Shown: in pieces, positions 8,491 through 17,570 of the stretch
Layout: every line of letters starts with the position of its first letter
How positions within the stretch are numbered: position 1 is the first letter of the stretch
From: JANWYT01 sp034437555
GTDB lineage: Bacteria; Chloroflexota; Anaerolineae; Aggregatilineales; Phototrophicaceae
Length of the DNA stretch: 64,000 nt
Direction of reading: 5' to 3'
Assembly (NCBI GenBank): GCA_034437555.1
Contig: DAOTTQ010000008.1
Coordinates: 146,610 to 210,609 of the forward strand
Notes under the pieces: generated by a model
Told to the model about the DNA's origin: nothing
What the model saw: only the letters and a program-made list of their open reading frames with translations
Databases searched by the model: none
Translations under genes and position numbers: made by a program

Positions 8491-10050
8491 TTAGGTTGGC
8501 GTACCCCATCCGCCCCCAGAGGGCGTTTCGATAATTACCCTATCGCCTGTTTCTAGGGTCGTGGTGTACTTGCCCCCCACGACTTGCCGCTTTTTGCCTC
8601 GCAAAATGGTATTCATACCTAATGCGCCCTTACCACCGCCGTTTAAGCCATAGGGGGCAAGCCTACGCCGTTCTGTATTGAGTGTAACCGTACAGCGCGT
8701 GAGGGCTTCTATCTCGCGGATAATGCCCTCCCCCCCCTGATGCTTGCCCTTGCCACCGCTTTTATGGCGTAGGGCATAGCGCCACACGCGCAATGGGTAC
8801 GCCATTTCTAGGGCTTCTACGGGTGTATTTTGCGTGTTGGTCATGTGGCTTTGTCGCCCACTCAGCCCATGTGATGTAGGGGATGCCCCATGCCCACCGC
8901 CGATGGTTTCGTAATACACAAACGCTCGTCCGTTGGTGTTACCGCCCATTGTGATATTGTTCATTGTGCCTTGGCTGGCAGAAGGCACACGATGGGGCAA
9001 GGCTTGTGCTAACGCCCCTAGCACCACGTCTACCACCCGTTGCGCGGTTTCGGTGTTGCCCACGCTTACTGCCGCAGGAAAATGGGGATTTAGCACACTT
9101 CCCTCTGGGGCAAGCACTTCAATAGGCGCAAAACATCCCTGATTTACGGGAATATCATCCTCTGCCAAAAGGCGCACGCTGTACCATGTAGCACTTTGCA
9201 CAATAGCAATCACTGCGTTCACGTTGCCCGCCACTTGGGGCGAACTACCCTCAAAATTAACGCTCATTGCCTCGCCATCCACGCGCACGGTTGCCACAAT
9301 TAAAATGTCGTTTTCGCTTTGCCCGTCACTTTCTAGCGCATCCTCAAAGCGATACACGCCATCGGGGATACTGGCAATCAGGGCGCGTGTCATGCGCTCG
9401 GCATAGCTAATGAGAGCTTGGGCATGGGTATGAAGCGTCATTCGCCCGTGTGTGCCTAATAGTTCACGCAGGCGGTATGTGCCAATACGATGCGCGGACA
9501 ACTGCGCCTCTAAATCACCTACGCGCTCTTGGGGGTTACGGCTATTTGCCACAATCATGCTAAAAACACCCTCATTTGTCCAGCCACTAAGGCGCAATAG
9601 CACCGGCGGAATAATCAACCCTTCCTGATAAAGTTCTGTGCTAAGGGGTAATGAGCCTGCCGACATGCCTCCCACATCGGCATGATGAGCGCGACTTGCC
9701 ACATAAAACGCCACGCCTTCAGCGTCATACACGGGCGATACCATCGTAATATCGGGCAAGTGCGTTCCGCCCTTATAGGGGTCATTTAGCACCACCACAT
9801 CGCCCTCATTCAAGCGTTCAAACGCGCCTAGTGCGTGCGCCACACTGGCAGGCATACTGCCCAAGTGAACGGGAATATGGGCAGCTTGGGCAATCATGCG
9901 CCCGTCTACATCAAAGACCGCACAGCTAAAGTCAAGGCGTTCACGGATGTTTGGGCTAAAGCTGGCACGTTGTAGGGTAATGCCCATTTCTTCGGCAACG
10001 CCCACAAACAAATGTTTGAACACTTCTAATGAAATGGCATCTACGGTCAT
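8491..10050 (-). CDS. hyuB: Hydantoinase B/oxoprolinase family subunit
   Basis: 519 residues spanning the whole HyuB family: LEVFKHLFVGVAEEMG at the N-terminus, FSPNIRERLDFSCAVFD, LNDPYKGGTHLPD, HHADVGG and a C-terminal glycine-rich SGGGWG. The family works with HyuA in ATP-dependent opening of 5-membered cyclic amides (N-methylhydantoin, 5-oxoproline) or as part of carboxylases such as acetone carboxylase. The sequence alone does not fix the substrate. It starts three bases after the hyuA stop, and its GAAGGG site lies inside hyuA, so the two are translationally coupled. The protein should be cytoplasmic and act in a HyuA-HyuB complex. Confidence 0.9.
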   Translation of the reverse strand: MTVDAISLEVFKHLFVGVAEEMGITLQRASFSPNIRERLDFSCAVFDVDGRMIAQAAHIPVHLGSMPASVAHALGAFERLNEGDVVVLNDPYKGGTHLPDITMVSPVYDAEGVAFYVASRAHHADVGGMSAGSLPLSTELYQEGLIIPPVLLRLSGWTNEGVFSMIVANSRNPQERVGDLEAQLSAHRIGTYRLRELLGTHGRMTLHTHAQALISYAERMTRALIASIPDGVYRFEDALESDGQSENDILIVATVRVDGEAMSVNFEGSSPQVAGNVNAVIAIVQSATWYSVRLLAEDDIPVNQGCFAPIEVLAPEGSVLNPHFPAAVSVGNTETAQRVVDVVLGALAQALPHRVPSASQGTMNNITMGGNTNGRAFVYYETIGGGHGASPTSHGLSGRQSHMTNTQNTPVEALEMAYPLRVWRYALRHKSGGKGKHQGGEGIIREIEALTRCTVTLNTERRRLAPYGLNGGGKGALGMNTILRGKKRQVVGGKYTTTLETGDRVIIETPSGGGWGTPT

Positions 10051-10053
10051 GTT

Positions 10054-12030
10054 TTATTGCCCTTCGTGTGCCAAAATGAGGTGTAAGAACGGGTCTACAC
10101 TGGCAGTCCAACCGTCTGGCACATAGACCGTACCGTCCATTTGTAGCACCAATGCCCCCCCACGAAAGCGCATCCCTGCCTTTAGTGCGTCCCGATTGTA
10201 AATATGAAACCCTTCATGGGTTTGCCCCATGTGGGCGGGCGTGGAGTCGGGGTTGCCCAGTGCAAATTGTTCTAGCACAGGCTTGGGTAATCGCCCAATG
10301 GCTTGCATTCGTAACGTGATAATTTCTACTTCACGCCCTTCTAGCGCGTGACCATACGCCACTTCATGCGCCAGATGAAAAGAGCGCACCACATCACCCT
10401 CTAAAGGTACAGTAAGCTCATAGGCTTGCCCGCGATAGCGCATATCTAAAGAGACTTTGAACGTCATGGCATCATCTCGAATGCCCTCACGGCGCAGGTC
10501 ATCACGCCCCAACGACAGTAATTCGGCTTGCATAGCACGCACTTGGGCAATAATGCCCCGTGTGGCACGCGCCAATACTGGGCGACTGTGGTCTACGCGC
10601 ACATCCGCCATCAGTAAACCAAGCGCACACAGCACACCACTGGCACGCGGAATCATGACGCGCTTCATCTCTAGGCGTGTTGCCATTTCACAGGCGTGCA
10701 AGCCCCCTGCACCGCCAAACGCCACCAACGTAAAAAAGCGCGGGTCTTTGCCACGCGCCACCGATACACGGCGCACCGCCCGTTCAATATTGGCATTGGC
10801 GACGGCAATCACGCCACTCGCTACTTGTTCAACGCTCATGTTTAGCGTGCGGGTAATGGGCAATAATGACTCACGCGCTAGGCTTGTTGAAAGCGTCATT
10901 GCGCCCCCCAGAAAGCCCGTTTCTGGAATCCGCCCCAAGACCACATTGGCATCGGTAACGGTGGGCAATGTGCCACCGCGCCCATACGCTGCTGCGCCAG
11001 GCGTTGCGCCCGCACTATGAGGACCCACGCGCAACGCGCCCCCACTATCCACCCACGCCACACTCCCACCGCCCGCGCCAATCGTTTCGATGTCTAATAA
11101 ACGCGCTCGTAGCGGCAAGCCGTCAATTTGGCTGTGGGGTGCAACAGGCACATCTCCCTCACACAACGCCACGTCGGTGGATGTACCCCCCATATCGAGT
11201 GTGATAATCTGCGCTTCGCCCGCCTGTTTTGCCAGCGCAAACGCGCCCATAACCCCTGCAGAGGGTCCACTCAGTGCGGTAAGCACCGCCCGTTCACGGA
11301 TGTTTTCGGCGTGCATAATGCCCCCATCACTTTTCATAATGCGTAGGCGCACGCTGGGGGGCAATTGCGCCCGTAAATCGCTTACATAACGCGCCATCAG
11401 GGGGCGCACATAGGCTTCTAGGGCAGTGGTGCTGGCGCGTTCATACTCTCTAAATTCGGGCAATACATCACTACTTAACGCCACTTGCCACGCCTCTACA
11501 ATGCCACGTTCTACAATGCGCTGGCGGATCACTTGCTCATGGGTGGGGTTTAAGAAGCTATACAGCAAGCACACCGCTATTGCGTCATAGTTGCCCTTTG
11601 CAATGCGGTCTAGGGTGCGGTCTAGGGAGGTTTCATCCAGTGCCAGTAGCACCTCTCCGCGATGGTCAAGGCGTTCTATGGCTTCATAGCTGTGTTCTGT
11701 GGCAATAAGGGGCGTGGGAATTTGGGGCGCAAGGGCGTACAAATGAGGGCGGTTTTGCCTGCCAATGTGTAGCACATCCTGAAAGCCTTGTGTGGTAACA
11801 AACGCTACATTTGCCCCTTTGCGCTCTAGGATGGCGTTGGTCGCCACGGTTGAGCCGTGTGCAACGCCCTCTAGCCCCGCCCAATTGCCGCCTGTGAGGT
11901 GTGCCAAGCCTTCTAGCATAGCGCGTGAGGGGTTGTCGGGGGTGCTTAGGAGCTTATAGAGTTGTAATGTGCCATTGTCATTCACCACAAAATCTGTAAA
12001 CGTGCCACCAATATCTACGCCGATATACAT
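10054..12030 (-). CDS. hyuA: Hydantoinase A/oxoprolinase family subunit
   Basis: 658 residues starting MYIGVDIGGTFTDFVV, the nucleotide-binding signature of the HyuA family (acetate/sugar-kinase fold). Further marks are VAHGSTVATNAILERKGA, KSDGGIM, LSGPSAGVMGA, DMGGTSTDVAL and IGAGGGS. It is the ATP-using partner of HyuB, encoded directly downstream with a 3-base gap. Possible reactions are N-methylhydantoin or 5-oxoproline hydrolysis, or carboxylation. Neighbours do not decide, since neither a hydantoinase amidase nor an acetone carboxylase gamma subunit is nearby. The ATG at 12030 has an AAAGG-type site upstream. Confidence 0.9.
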   Translation of the reverse strand: MYIGVDIGGTFTDFVVNDNGTLQLYKLLSTPDNPSRAMLEGLAHLTGGNWAGLEGVAHGSTVATNAILERKGANVAFVTTQGFQDVLHIGRQNRPHLYALAPQIPTPLIATEHSYEAIERLDHRGEVLLALDETSLDRTLDRIAKGNYDAIAVCLLYSFLNPTHEQVIRQRIVERGIVEAWQVALSSDVLPEFREYERASTTALEAYVRPLMARYVSDLRAQLPPSVRLRIMKSDGGIMHAENIRERAVLTALSGPSAGVMGAFALAKQAGEAQIITLDMGGTSTDVALCEGDVPVAPHSQIDGLPLRARLLDIETIGAGGGSVAWVDSGGALRVGPHSAGATPGAAAYGRGGTLPTVTDANVVLGRIPETGFLGGAMTLSTSLARESLLPITRTLNMSVEQVASGVIAVANANIERAVRRVSVARGKDPRFFTLVAFGGAGGLHACEMATRLEMKRVMIPRASGVLCALGLLMADVRVDHSRPVLARATRGIIAQVRAMQAELLSLGRDDLRREGIRDDAMTFKVSLDMRYRGQAYELTVPLEGDVVRSFHLAHEVAYGHALEGREVEIITLRMQAIGRLPKPVLEQFALGNPDSTPAHMGQTHEGFHIYNRDALKAGMRFRGGALVLQMDGTVYVPDGWTASVDPFLHLILAHEGQ

Positions 12031-12104
12031 CCCTTGCGCCTTTACTTAACTCATCTGACGCAATTCTAGCGTACTTTAGTAAATTTCCTAATTTTTAACA
12101 CAGA

Positions 12105-13673
12105 TTAGGCAGTGATAGGAAGAAAAATTATAACCGTAGTCCCTTTACCTTCGGCACTGGTTACCTCAACTGTGCCGTTGTGCCGTTCCACAATGGCGAG
12201 TGCAATCGGCAAGCCTAGCCCAAAGCCCGCTGTGGTGTGTGCCACGTCTATCCGATAAAAGCGTTCAAAGATATGTGGTAAGGATTCGGGTGAGATACCA
12301 ATGCCCGTATCTTTTATCATAATGGCTAGGCGGTTATCTGTGGTTTGGTACGTGCGAAGCGTAATAAGCCCCCCATACGGGGTAAACCGCAACGCATTTT
12401 CTATAATTTGCCCAAGTGCGTCTGTCACTTGTGCGGGGTCAACATCAATATCAGGCAAGCTATCACCATATATCACATGCAAAGCGAGATTGGCTTTTAT
12501 TGCCTGTACTTCTGCTTGGGTCGCTACCATGTTTACTAAAGTATTGAGGTTTATCCGCTGGAGATTCAGCATCACACCACTCTCTAGCTGGCTCATTTTA
12601 ATAAGCATGTCTACAAGCTGGTTAATACGCCTAATTTGCTGTTCGATGATTTCTGTCTTTTCGTGACGTTTTTCTTTAGTATTCACTCTGTTCATCAGGT
12701 ACAGGCTAGACTGAATAATCGCAAGGGGCGTTCTAAACTCATGGGATACATCATGAATAAAAGAAGTTAAAATTTGGGTGCGTTCTCTTTCTAGGTGTGC
12801 CTGTAACGCCTGTATTTCTGCGTTTTTGCGTCCTGTAATGTCTATAAACGTGGCAACTGCACCATACGGGCTGGTTTCGTTGGGGCGGATAAGGGGCTGG
12901 GTATTAATGGAAATCCATATGAGCGTACCATCGGGTTTATGAACGCCCATAATAACATCAGAAACGGGTTGTCCTGTCGCCAGTGTTACCATGGCGGGGT
13001 GGGTGTCACCCGGAAAGGGAGTACCGTCTTCATGAATGGCATTCCATACGGGGTCAATGGAGGTACGCTCCATTATTTGGTCAGCCGTTAGCCCCAAAAT
13101 TTGTTCGGCGGCGGGGTTGCACGTTTCTATTGTGCCATCTCTAAGCTGGAACACCACACCTTCATGCATGGCAGATACAATGGTTTCATAACGGGCTTCA
13201 CTTTGCCCTAGCTCATCTTGGGCATGTTGTAATTGTTCTTCATACACTTTGAGTTGTTTACGTTCTGTAATGTCACGCGCACTCGCATAAATCAAGTTGC
13301 CTTCGGGTTTTGAACGCCACTCAATTAGGCGATACTCCCCGTCTTTTCGGCGATAGCGGTTAACAAAGTTTATAACAGCTTGTTGTGAGCCAAGCTGCTC
13401 TATAGCTTGAAGGGTTGCAGGCATGTCATTTGGATGCACAAAGTCTAAAAAGCGATGATTTTCGAGTTCTTCCGTGCTGTAACCCAGCACGGCTTGCCAT
13501 CCTTTATTTACCTTAATAAAGTAGCCGTTTGTGTCTGCGATACAAAATAAATCAATGGCAATCTCAAAGAAATAATCAATATTAATGACTAAATCATCAC
13601 GATTAGGGGCGGTGTTTGGTGCATTACCGCTATCTTCACCTTCATCAGCGAGGTTCATGACATATTCCACCAT
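12105..13673 (-). CDS. PAS-domain sensor histidine kinase
   Basis: A cytoplasmic sensor kinase without membrane spans. Two PAS domains come first (about residues 35-140 and 155-285). The kinase core follows: HisKA with the phospho-acceptor His in SFIHDVSHEFRTPL, an N box near LGQIIENALRFTPYGG, G1 (DTGIGI), the F box (IFERFYR) and G2 (GFGLGLPIA). The ATG at 13673 is used because the alternative GTG at 13712 has no ribosome binding site and sits just upstream of a TATACT that may be the -10 box. Another ATG at 13658 is possible. No response regulator is adjacent, so it is an orphan kinase. Signals probably include redox, light or small ligands, but that is family knowledge only. Confidence 0.85.
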   Translation of the reverse strand: MVEYVMNLADEGEDSGNAPNTAPNRDDLVINIDYFFEIAIDLFCIADTNGYFIKVNKGWQAVLGYSTEELENHRFLDFVHPNDMPATLQAIEQLGSQQAVINFVNRYRRKDGEYRLIEWRSKPEGNLIYASARDITERKQLKVYEEQLQHAQDELGQSEARYETIVSAMHEGVVFQLRDGTIETCNPAAEQILGLTADQIMERTSIDPVWNAIHEDGTPFPGDTHPAMVTLATGQPVSDVIMGVHKPDGTLIWISINTQPLIRPNETSPYGAVATFIDITGRKNAEIQALQAHLERERTQILTSFIHDVSHEFRTPLAIIQSSLYLMNRVNTKEKRHEKTEIIEQQIRRINQLVDMLIKMSQLESGVMLNLQRINLNTLVNMVATQAEVQAIKANLALHVIYGDSLPDIDVDPAQVTDALGQIIENALRFTPYGGLITLRTYQTTDNRLAIMIKDTGIGISPESLPHIFERFYRIDVAHTTAGFGLGLPIALAIVERHNGTVEVTSAEGKGTTVIIFLPITA

Positions 13674-13773
13674 AACAAATCTTAAGATAGGAGGAGTATA
13701 GCACAAATTCACGTAGAGACGATAAATTTTTTGTTAAGGTTCATTTCTTTTTTCAAACTGCGCTTTATAGCCA

Positions 13774-13820
13774 ATAAAGGGTACAGTTAAGCAAGAAAGT
13801 CACCTAACTGTACCCTTTAT
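13774..13820 (-). terminator. Hairpin downstream of the citrate synthase gene
   Basis: A 16-bp perfect inverted repeat (ATAAAGGGTACAGTTA and its complement) around a 15-base loop, 50 bases past the citrate synthase stop. The T-run is short, so termination efficiency is uncertain. Confidence 0.6.
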
Positions 13821-13869
13821 AGAGGTCTTGTGAAACGTTTTGTTTTATGTTTTTTAGGAGGAAAGCGTG

Positions 13870-15105
13870 CTATTCAATCGGGGGTAATTCACCGTTATAG
13901 CGGGCGCGAGGGCGAATAATTTTATCCACGCTGTATTGTTCTAGAGCGTGTCCTATCCAGCCCACCGTGCGCCCCAACGCAAACAGCCCTAGCGCGTACC
14001 CCCGTGACAATTCCAGCACATCTGCCACCGCCACCAACGCAAAATCAATGGACGGAGACTCATTAATCAGTTCACGCGCGCCATCAATCGCCGCTTGTAT
14101 AAAGGGCAAACGGGGCGAATCGGGATACAGCGCATACAGGGTATCCAGCATCATTTGGGCGCGTGGGTCACCTTTTGGGTATAGCTTATGCCCAAAGCCC
14201 GACATATCTTCGCCGCGCCTTAAACGCCCTGCCAGTGCCTCGCGCATCTCTTGGGGTGTGCTTACAGACTGGAAGAACGCTTCGACGCGCTCGGTATAGC
14301 CCCCATGCTTAAAGCCCCCCAACGCGGACAAGCCGGCAATGACCGCCGCATAGGGCGTTGCGCCAGTGCTTGCCACAATTCGGGCGGTAAACGAGGACGC
14401 ATTTAGCTCATGGTCGGCACAAATCGTTAGGAGTGCGTTGAACATGGCTTCGGCGCGGTCATCATGGGGGCGCAAACCCTGCTTTAGCATGGTGGCAATG
14501 GGTTGGCTTTCTTGCACATCCCCCGCCAGCACCGATGCCATTAGGCGCAAGATTTTTGCTCCCGTTTGCATCACCGTAACGGGGCGTAAATCATACGCGG
14601 CTTGGTCATCGCTGGCGGCAACAGATAGCATGGTTTGCAAGGCTTGGATGGGCTGTAAAGAAATACCGTCCATCTCAATTTGCGCCAAAATGGTCTCATA
14701 CAAACGCGCACTTATTCGCGCTTCGGAGTGAAAGAGCGTTTCTGTGTTGCTCATGTCACCCGTCCACAGAAGCGCGGCAATTTGCTCTAGGGTGGCAGTA
14801 CGCGCAAGTCCACGCAGATTGCGCCCCTTGTAAAAAACGGCGTGGTCGTCAATCAGAGTTAAGGCACTCTCTAGCACAGGTGCGCCCCAATGAAGCGCAT
14901 CTTGTGCCAAAACTTCGGGGTTACGCCGTCCTTCTTTACGCGCAATGAGTTTCTCAATGTCCTCGGCATAGTAACGGCGTTGGCGTTGCCCACTGGTGCC
15001 ACTAGAGCGAATTAAGCCCCTGCTGACATACGCATACAGCGTCGGCAAGCTTACGCCCAGCGCATGGGCAGCTTCTTGGGCAGTCATGTAACGGTCTTTG
15101 GACAT
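13870..15105 (-). CDS. Citrate synthase-family protein with N-terminal helix-turn-helix
   Basis: 411 residues. Residues 1-58 are a MerR/excisionase-like helix-turn-helix (MTAQEAAHALGVSLPTLYAY). Residues of about 65-405 are a citrate synthase fold. The catalytic residues fit: His267 (FKHGG) and His306 (GFGHKLYPKGDPR) as the acid/base pair, Asp354 (SIDFALVAV), with His232 in DHELNAS. Known family members with this head are annotated as citrate synthases or related acyl-CoA condensing enzymes, so the reaction may be oxaloacetate plus acetyl-CoA or a methylcitrate-type condensation. The ATG at 15105 lies 7 bases after the esterase-like gene, so the two are co-transcribed. The DNA-binding head could mean autoregulation (inference). 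Confidence 0.85.
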   Translation of the reverse strand: MSKDRYMTAQEAAHALGVSLPTLYAYVSRGLIRSSGTSGQRQRRYYAEDIEKLIARKEGRRNPEVLAQDALHWGAPVLESALTLIDDHAVFYKGRNLRGLARTATLEQIAALLWTGDMSNTETLFHSEARISARLYETILAQIEMDGISLQPIQALQTMLSVAASDDQAAYDLRPVTVMQTGAKILRLMASVLAGDVQESQPIATMLKQGLRPHDDRAEAMFNALLTICADHELNASSFTARIVASTGATPYAAVIAGLSALGGFKHGGYTERVEAFFQSVSTPQEMREALAGRLRRGEDMSGFGHKLYPKGDPRAQMMLDTLYALYPDSPRLPFIQAAIDGARELINESPSIDFALVAVADVLELSRGYALGLFALGRTVGWIGHALEQYSVDKIIRPRARYNGELPPIE

Positions 15106-15112
15106 CCGCAGT

Positions 15113-16321
15113 TTATACCTCTGTTGTGGCAGGGAAAACGTGCGCTAGGGCTTCTGGCAATGCACCCTTAAACGACACCAAGCTATGACCACTGCCCATC
15201 TCTACAAATTCATGGTCAATATCGCCCCTGTTAATTTCACGGCGTTGCAAAATCAGCCCCAATGCCAGCGCGGGCTTGTAATAGCGTGTGGGCAGTTCAT
15301 AACGCCCCACACTTTGGAAGATACGGCGTGGCAACACACGCGCATTCTCAAAGCGGTCGGCATATTCCACCAGCTTATCTTGGGCTTGTCCCTTGCCTAA
15401 TGGGGGTGAAATCATGATGAGGTGGCTAAAAACAGCGGGGTTTTTAAGCGCACAATAGGCGGCGGCAATTGCGCCTACATCCACCCCCCCCACGCCTAAA
15501 TTGGTGGCATCCACGCGATAGGCATCTTGTAAAAAGGGCAAAAGTTCGGTCAAGATTGCGCCGTAGTGCTTGTCATTGCTGACAAAGTCCTTAACACGCT
15601 GGTTTTGTGAACCACTTTGAAGCATGGCAATAATCACTGGCTCCATGCGGTCATGCTTAATGAGCGTGTCGGCAATATACGGCACTTGTAGGGGACCCAC
15701 CATCCATTGCCCATCCAACAACACCATTAACGGATAAAAACGGTTTTCCGCAGGGTTATAATTAGGGGGCGTATACACCCACAGTTTGCGGTTTTCAAAC
15801 TGCATCTGCACGCTCGAAAACTCGTGTTCAAAGATGCGCCCGCGTGGCACACCCCTAAATGACGACCAATCGGGGAAGGGGCGAGCCTGTGGCATTTGTA
15901 GAACGCTTACTTCGGCTTGGGCGGTGGTCATTCTAAGGGGGTTACGGGGGTCTGTGCGCCAATATTTACCAATGCGATTCAGCAAATGCTTATCGCCCTT
16001 GATGGGGGTCATGGGGTCATCCACAATCATCATATAGTCTAGTAGGTCATCCGCCTTAAACCGCCGTTGCAAATACCAAAGGGTTGTGCCTTCTAGCTTT
16101 GTCATGGGGGCAAAGGGCGGGTCGGTTTCAATAATATCAAGGTTGACAGCCACCCGTTCCGCACCCATGCGCGTATAGACAAACGTGGCAAGCGTGCCTT
16201 CTATCCATGGAAAATGGGGTCGTTCTTCTAATAATTCGTCCACCATGTGTTGGCGTGTTTCATCATCGGGGGTAGATTTTGCTGCTTGCAAAAATTTATT
16301 AAATGAGTCCCACTTTGGCAT
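15113..16321 (-). CDS. Esterase (Fes/EsterD-like) with the nucleophile Ser replaced by Asp
   Basis: 402 residues laid out as an enterochelin-esterase-like protein: an N-terminal beta-domain (about 35-165, ending RGVPRGRIFEHEFSS) and an alpha/beta-hydrolase domain (about 175-395, RKLWVYTPPNYNP, YPLMVLLDGQWMV). The nucleophile elbow, normally GxSxGG, reads GGVDVGA at 278-284, with Asp281 where Ser is expected. The His379 motif (GSGHSLVSFKGALPEAL) is kept. It may be a non-catalytic homologue or use Asp as nucleophile, as haloalkane dehalogenases do. No signal peptide. The ATG is preceded by AGGAG. It is first in an operon with the helix-turn-helix citrate synthase gene. Confidence 0.7.
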   Translation of the reverse strand: MPKWDSFNKFLQAAKSTPDDETRQHMVDELLEERPHFPWIEGTLATFVYTRMGAERVAVNLDIIETDPPFAPMTKLEGTTLWYLQRRFKADDLLDYMMIVDDPMTPIKGDKHLLNRIGKYWRTDPRNPLRMTTAQAEVSVLQMPQARPFPDWSSFRGVPRGRIFEHEFSSVQMQFENRKLWVYTPPNYNPAENRFYPLMVLLDGQWMVGPLQVPYIADTLIKHDRMEPVIIAMLQSGSQNQRVKDFVSNDKHYGAILTELLPFLQDAYRVDATNLGVGGVDVGAIAAAYCALKNPAVFSHLIMISPPLGKGQAQDKLVEYADRFENARVLPRRIFQSVGRYELPTRYYKPALALGLILQRREINRGDIDHEFVEMGSGHSLVSFKGALPEALAHVFPATTEV

Positions 16322-16453
16322 ATCATGACTCCTGTTGATTTATCAGGCAATATTGCTCACATTGTAACACATCTTGACGCATATGAACGAAATAATCCGC
16401 CCAAAAAGCCTAACACAGTGTACAATTAAGATAAGTAGCGAATGGAGATTTGC

Positions 16454-17425
16454 ATGTATAACAATGTTGCAGAAGTAAATAATGCCCTTGCATCACAGGG
16501 GTATCTTGCCACAGATGACATTTCTACCGTGATGTTCCTTGCCAGCAAGCTAGGAAAACCCCTTCTAGCTGAAGGACCCGCCGGCGTGGGCAAAACAGAG
16601 CTGGCAAAAGCCTATGCAAAAGCCACCAATATGCCCCTCATTCGGTTGCAATGCTATGAAGGCTTGGACGAGAGCAAGGCACTGTATGAATGGGAATATG
16701 CCAAACAAATGTTATATACCCAGTTGCTACGCGACAAACTCAGCCAACTTCTTCAGGAAGCCGACACGCTCACCGAAGCCGCCGATAGACTAGGGCGCGA
16801 AGAAGATGTGTTCTTTAGTGAACGGTTTTTGCTGGCGCGTCCCTTGTTAAAAGCCGTGATGTCAGAAGAGCCTGTGGTGCTATTGATAGACGAAATAGAC
16901 CGCGCTGATGCCGAATTTGAGGCGTTTCTGCTGGAAATTTTAAGTGACTTTCAAGTAAGCCTGCCCGAACTAGGCACAATTAAAGCCAAGCACATCCCCA
17001 CCGTCATTTTAACCAGCAATAACACCCGTGAACTAAGCGAAGCCCTTAAACGCCGTTGCCTGTATTTGTTTGTAGACTATCCTTCGTTTGAAACAGAAAT
17101 TGGCATTGTGAAGGCGCGTGTCCCCGAAATTACCGACCAATTGGCAACACAAGCCGTAGAATACGTGCAACAATTGCGCGGGCTAGACCTTAAGAAGAAC
17201 CCCAGCGTGTCTGAAACGATTGATTGGGCAAAAGCATTGGTCATGCTAAACGCAAATGCCATTGACAAAAGCACACTAGAAACCACACTCACCGTGTTAT
17301 TAAAGCACGAGAGTGATGTGCAAAAAGCACGCCGTCAAATGCTCCGCTCACAAAGTAGCAATACCGACTCCGAAGAACCGCGCCGTCGTGGCGATGGGGG
17401 TAACAAGCGTAATCCTTGGAATTGA
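16454..17425 (+). CDS. MoxR-family AAA ATPase
   Basis: 323 residues, cytoplasmic. Starts MYNNVAEVNNALASQGY in the usual MoxR manner. It carries Walker A GPAGVGKTE, Walker B VVLLIDEIDRAD, sensor 1 LTSNN and an arginine finger in LKRRCLY. The C-terminal 35 residues are charged and disordered. MoxR ATPases act as chaperones that mature metal or multisubunit enzymes, usually with a von Willebrand A partner. No such partner gene is next to it, which is unusual. The ATG at 16454 has GGAG six bases upstream. An ATG 12 bases earlier overlaps that site and is less likely. Confidence 0.88.
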   Translation: MYNNVAEVNNALASQGYLATDDISTVMFLASKLGKPLLAEGPAGVGKTELAKAYAKATNMPLIRLQCYEGLDESKALYEWEYAKQMLYTQLLRDKLSQLLQEADTLTEAADRLGREEDVFFSERFLLARPLLKAVMSEEPVVLLIDEIDRADAEFEAFLLEILSDFQVSLPELGTIKAKHIPTVILTSNNTRELSEALKRRCLYLFVDYPSFETEIGIVKARVPEITDQLATQAVEYVQQLRGLDLKKNPSVSETIDWAKALVMLNANAIDKSTLETTLTVLLKHESDVQKARRQMLRSQSSNTDSEEPRRRGDGGNKRNPWN

Positions 17426-17465
17426 CCTAACGTAGATTCTTGGGGGACAACACCCGCCACAAGAG

Positions 17466-17505
17466 AAAAGGGCGCAAACCATGGTGATTTGCGCCCTTTT
17501 TGAGG
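17466..17505. terminator. Bidirectional rho-independent terminator
   Basis: A perfect 13-bp stem (AAAAGGGCGCAAA at 17466-17478 with its complement at 17488-17500) and a 9-base loop, ending in T5 on the plus strand. It serves the moxR-like gene and the convergent oxidoreductase gene. Confidence 0.92.
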
Positions 17506-17570
17506 TGTTTTTTGATTATGAAACCCTGTTTCATCGGTTTTACGTCTGACGGCAAGAATATCGTCTCGGC

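Noticed and set aside
13713..13820. Riboswitch downstream of the citrate synthase gene
   Set aside because: The 13774-13820 hairpin is simple, downstream of the gene, and without further structure, so a terminator is the better reading.
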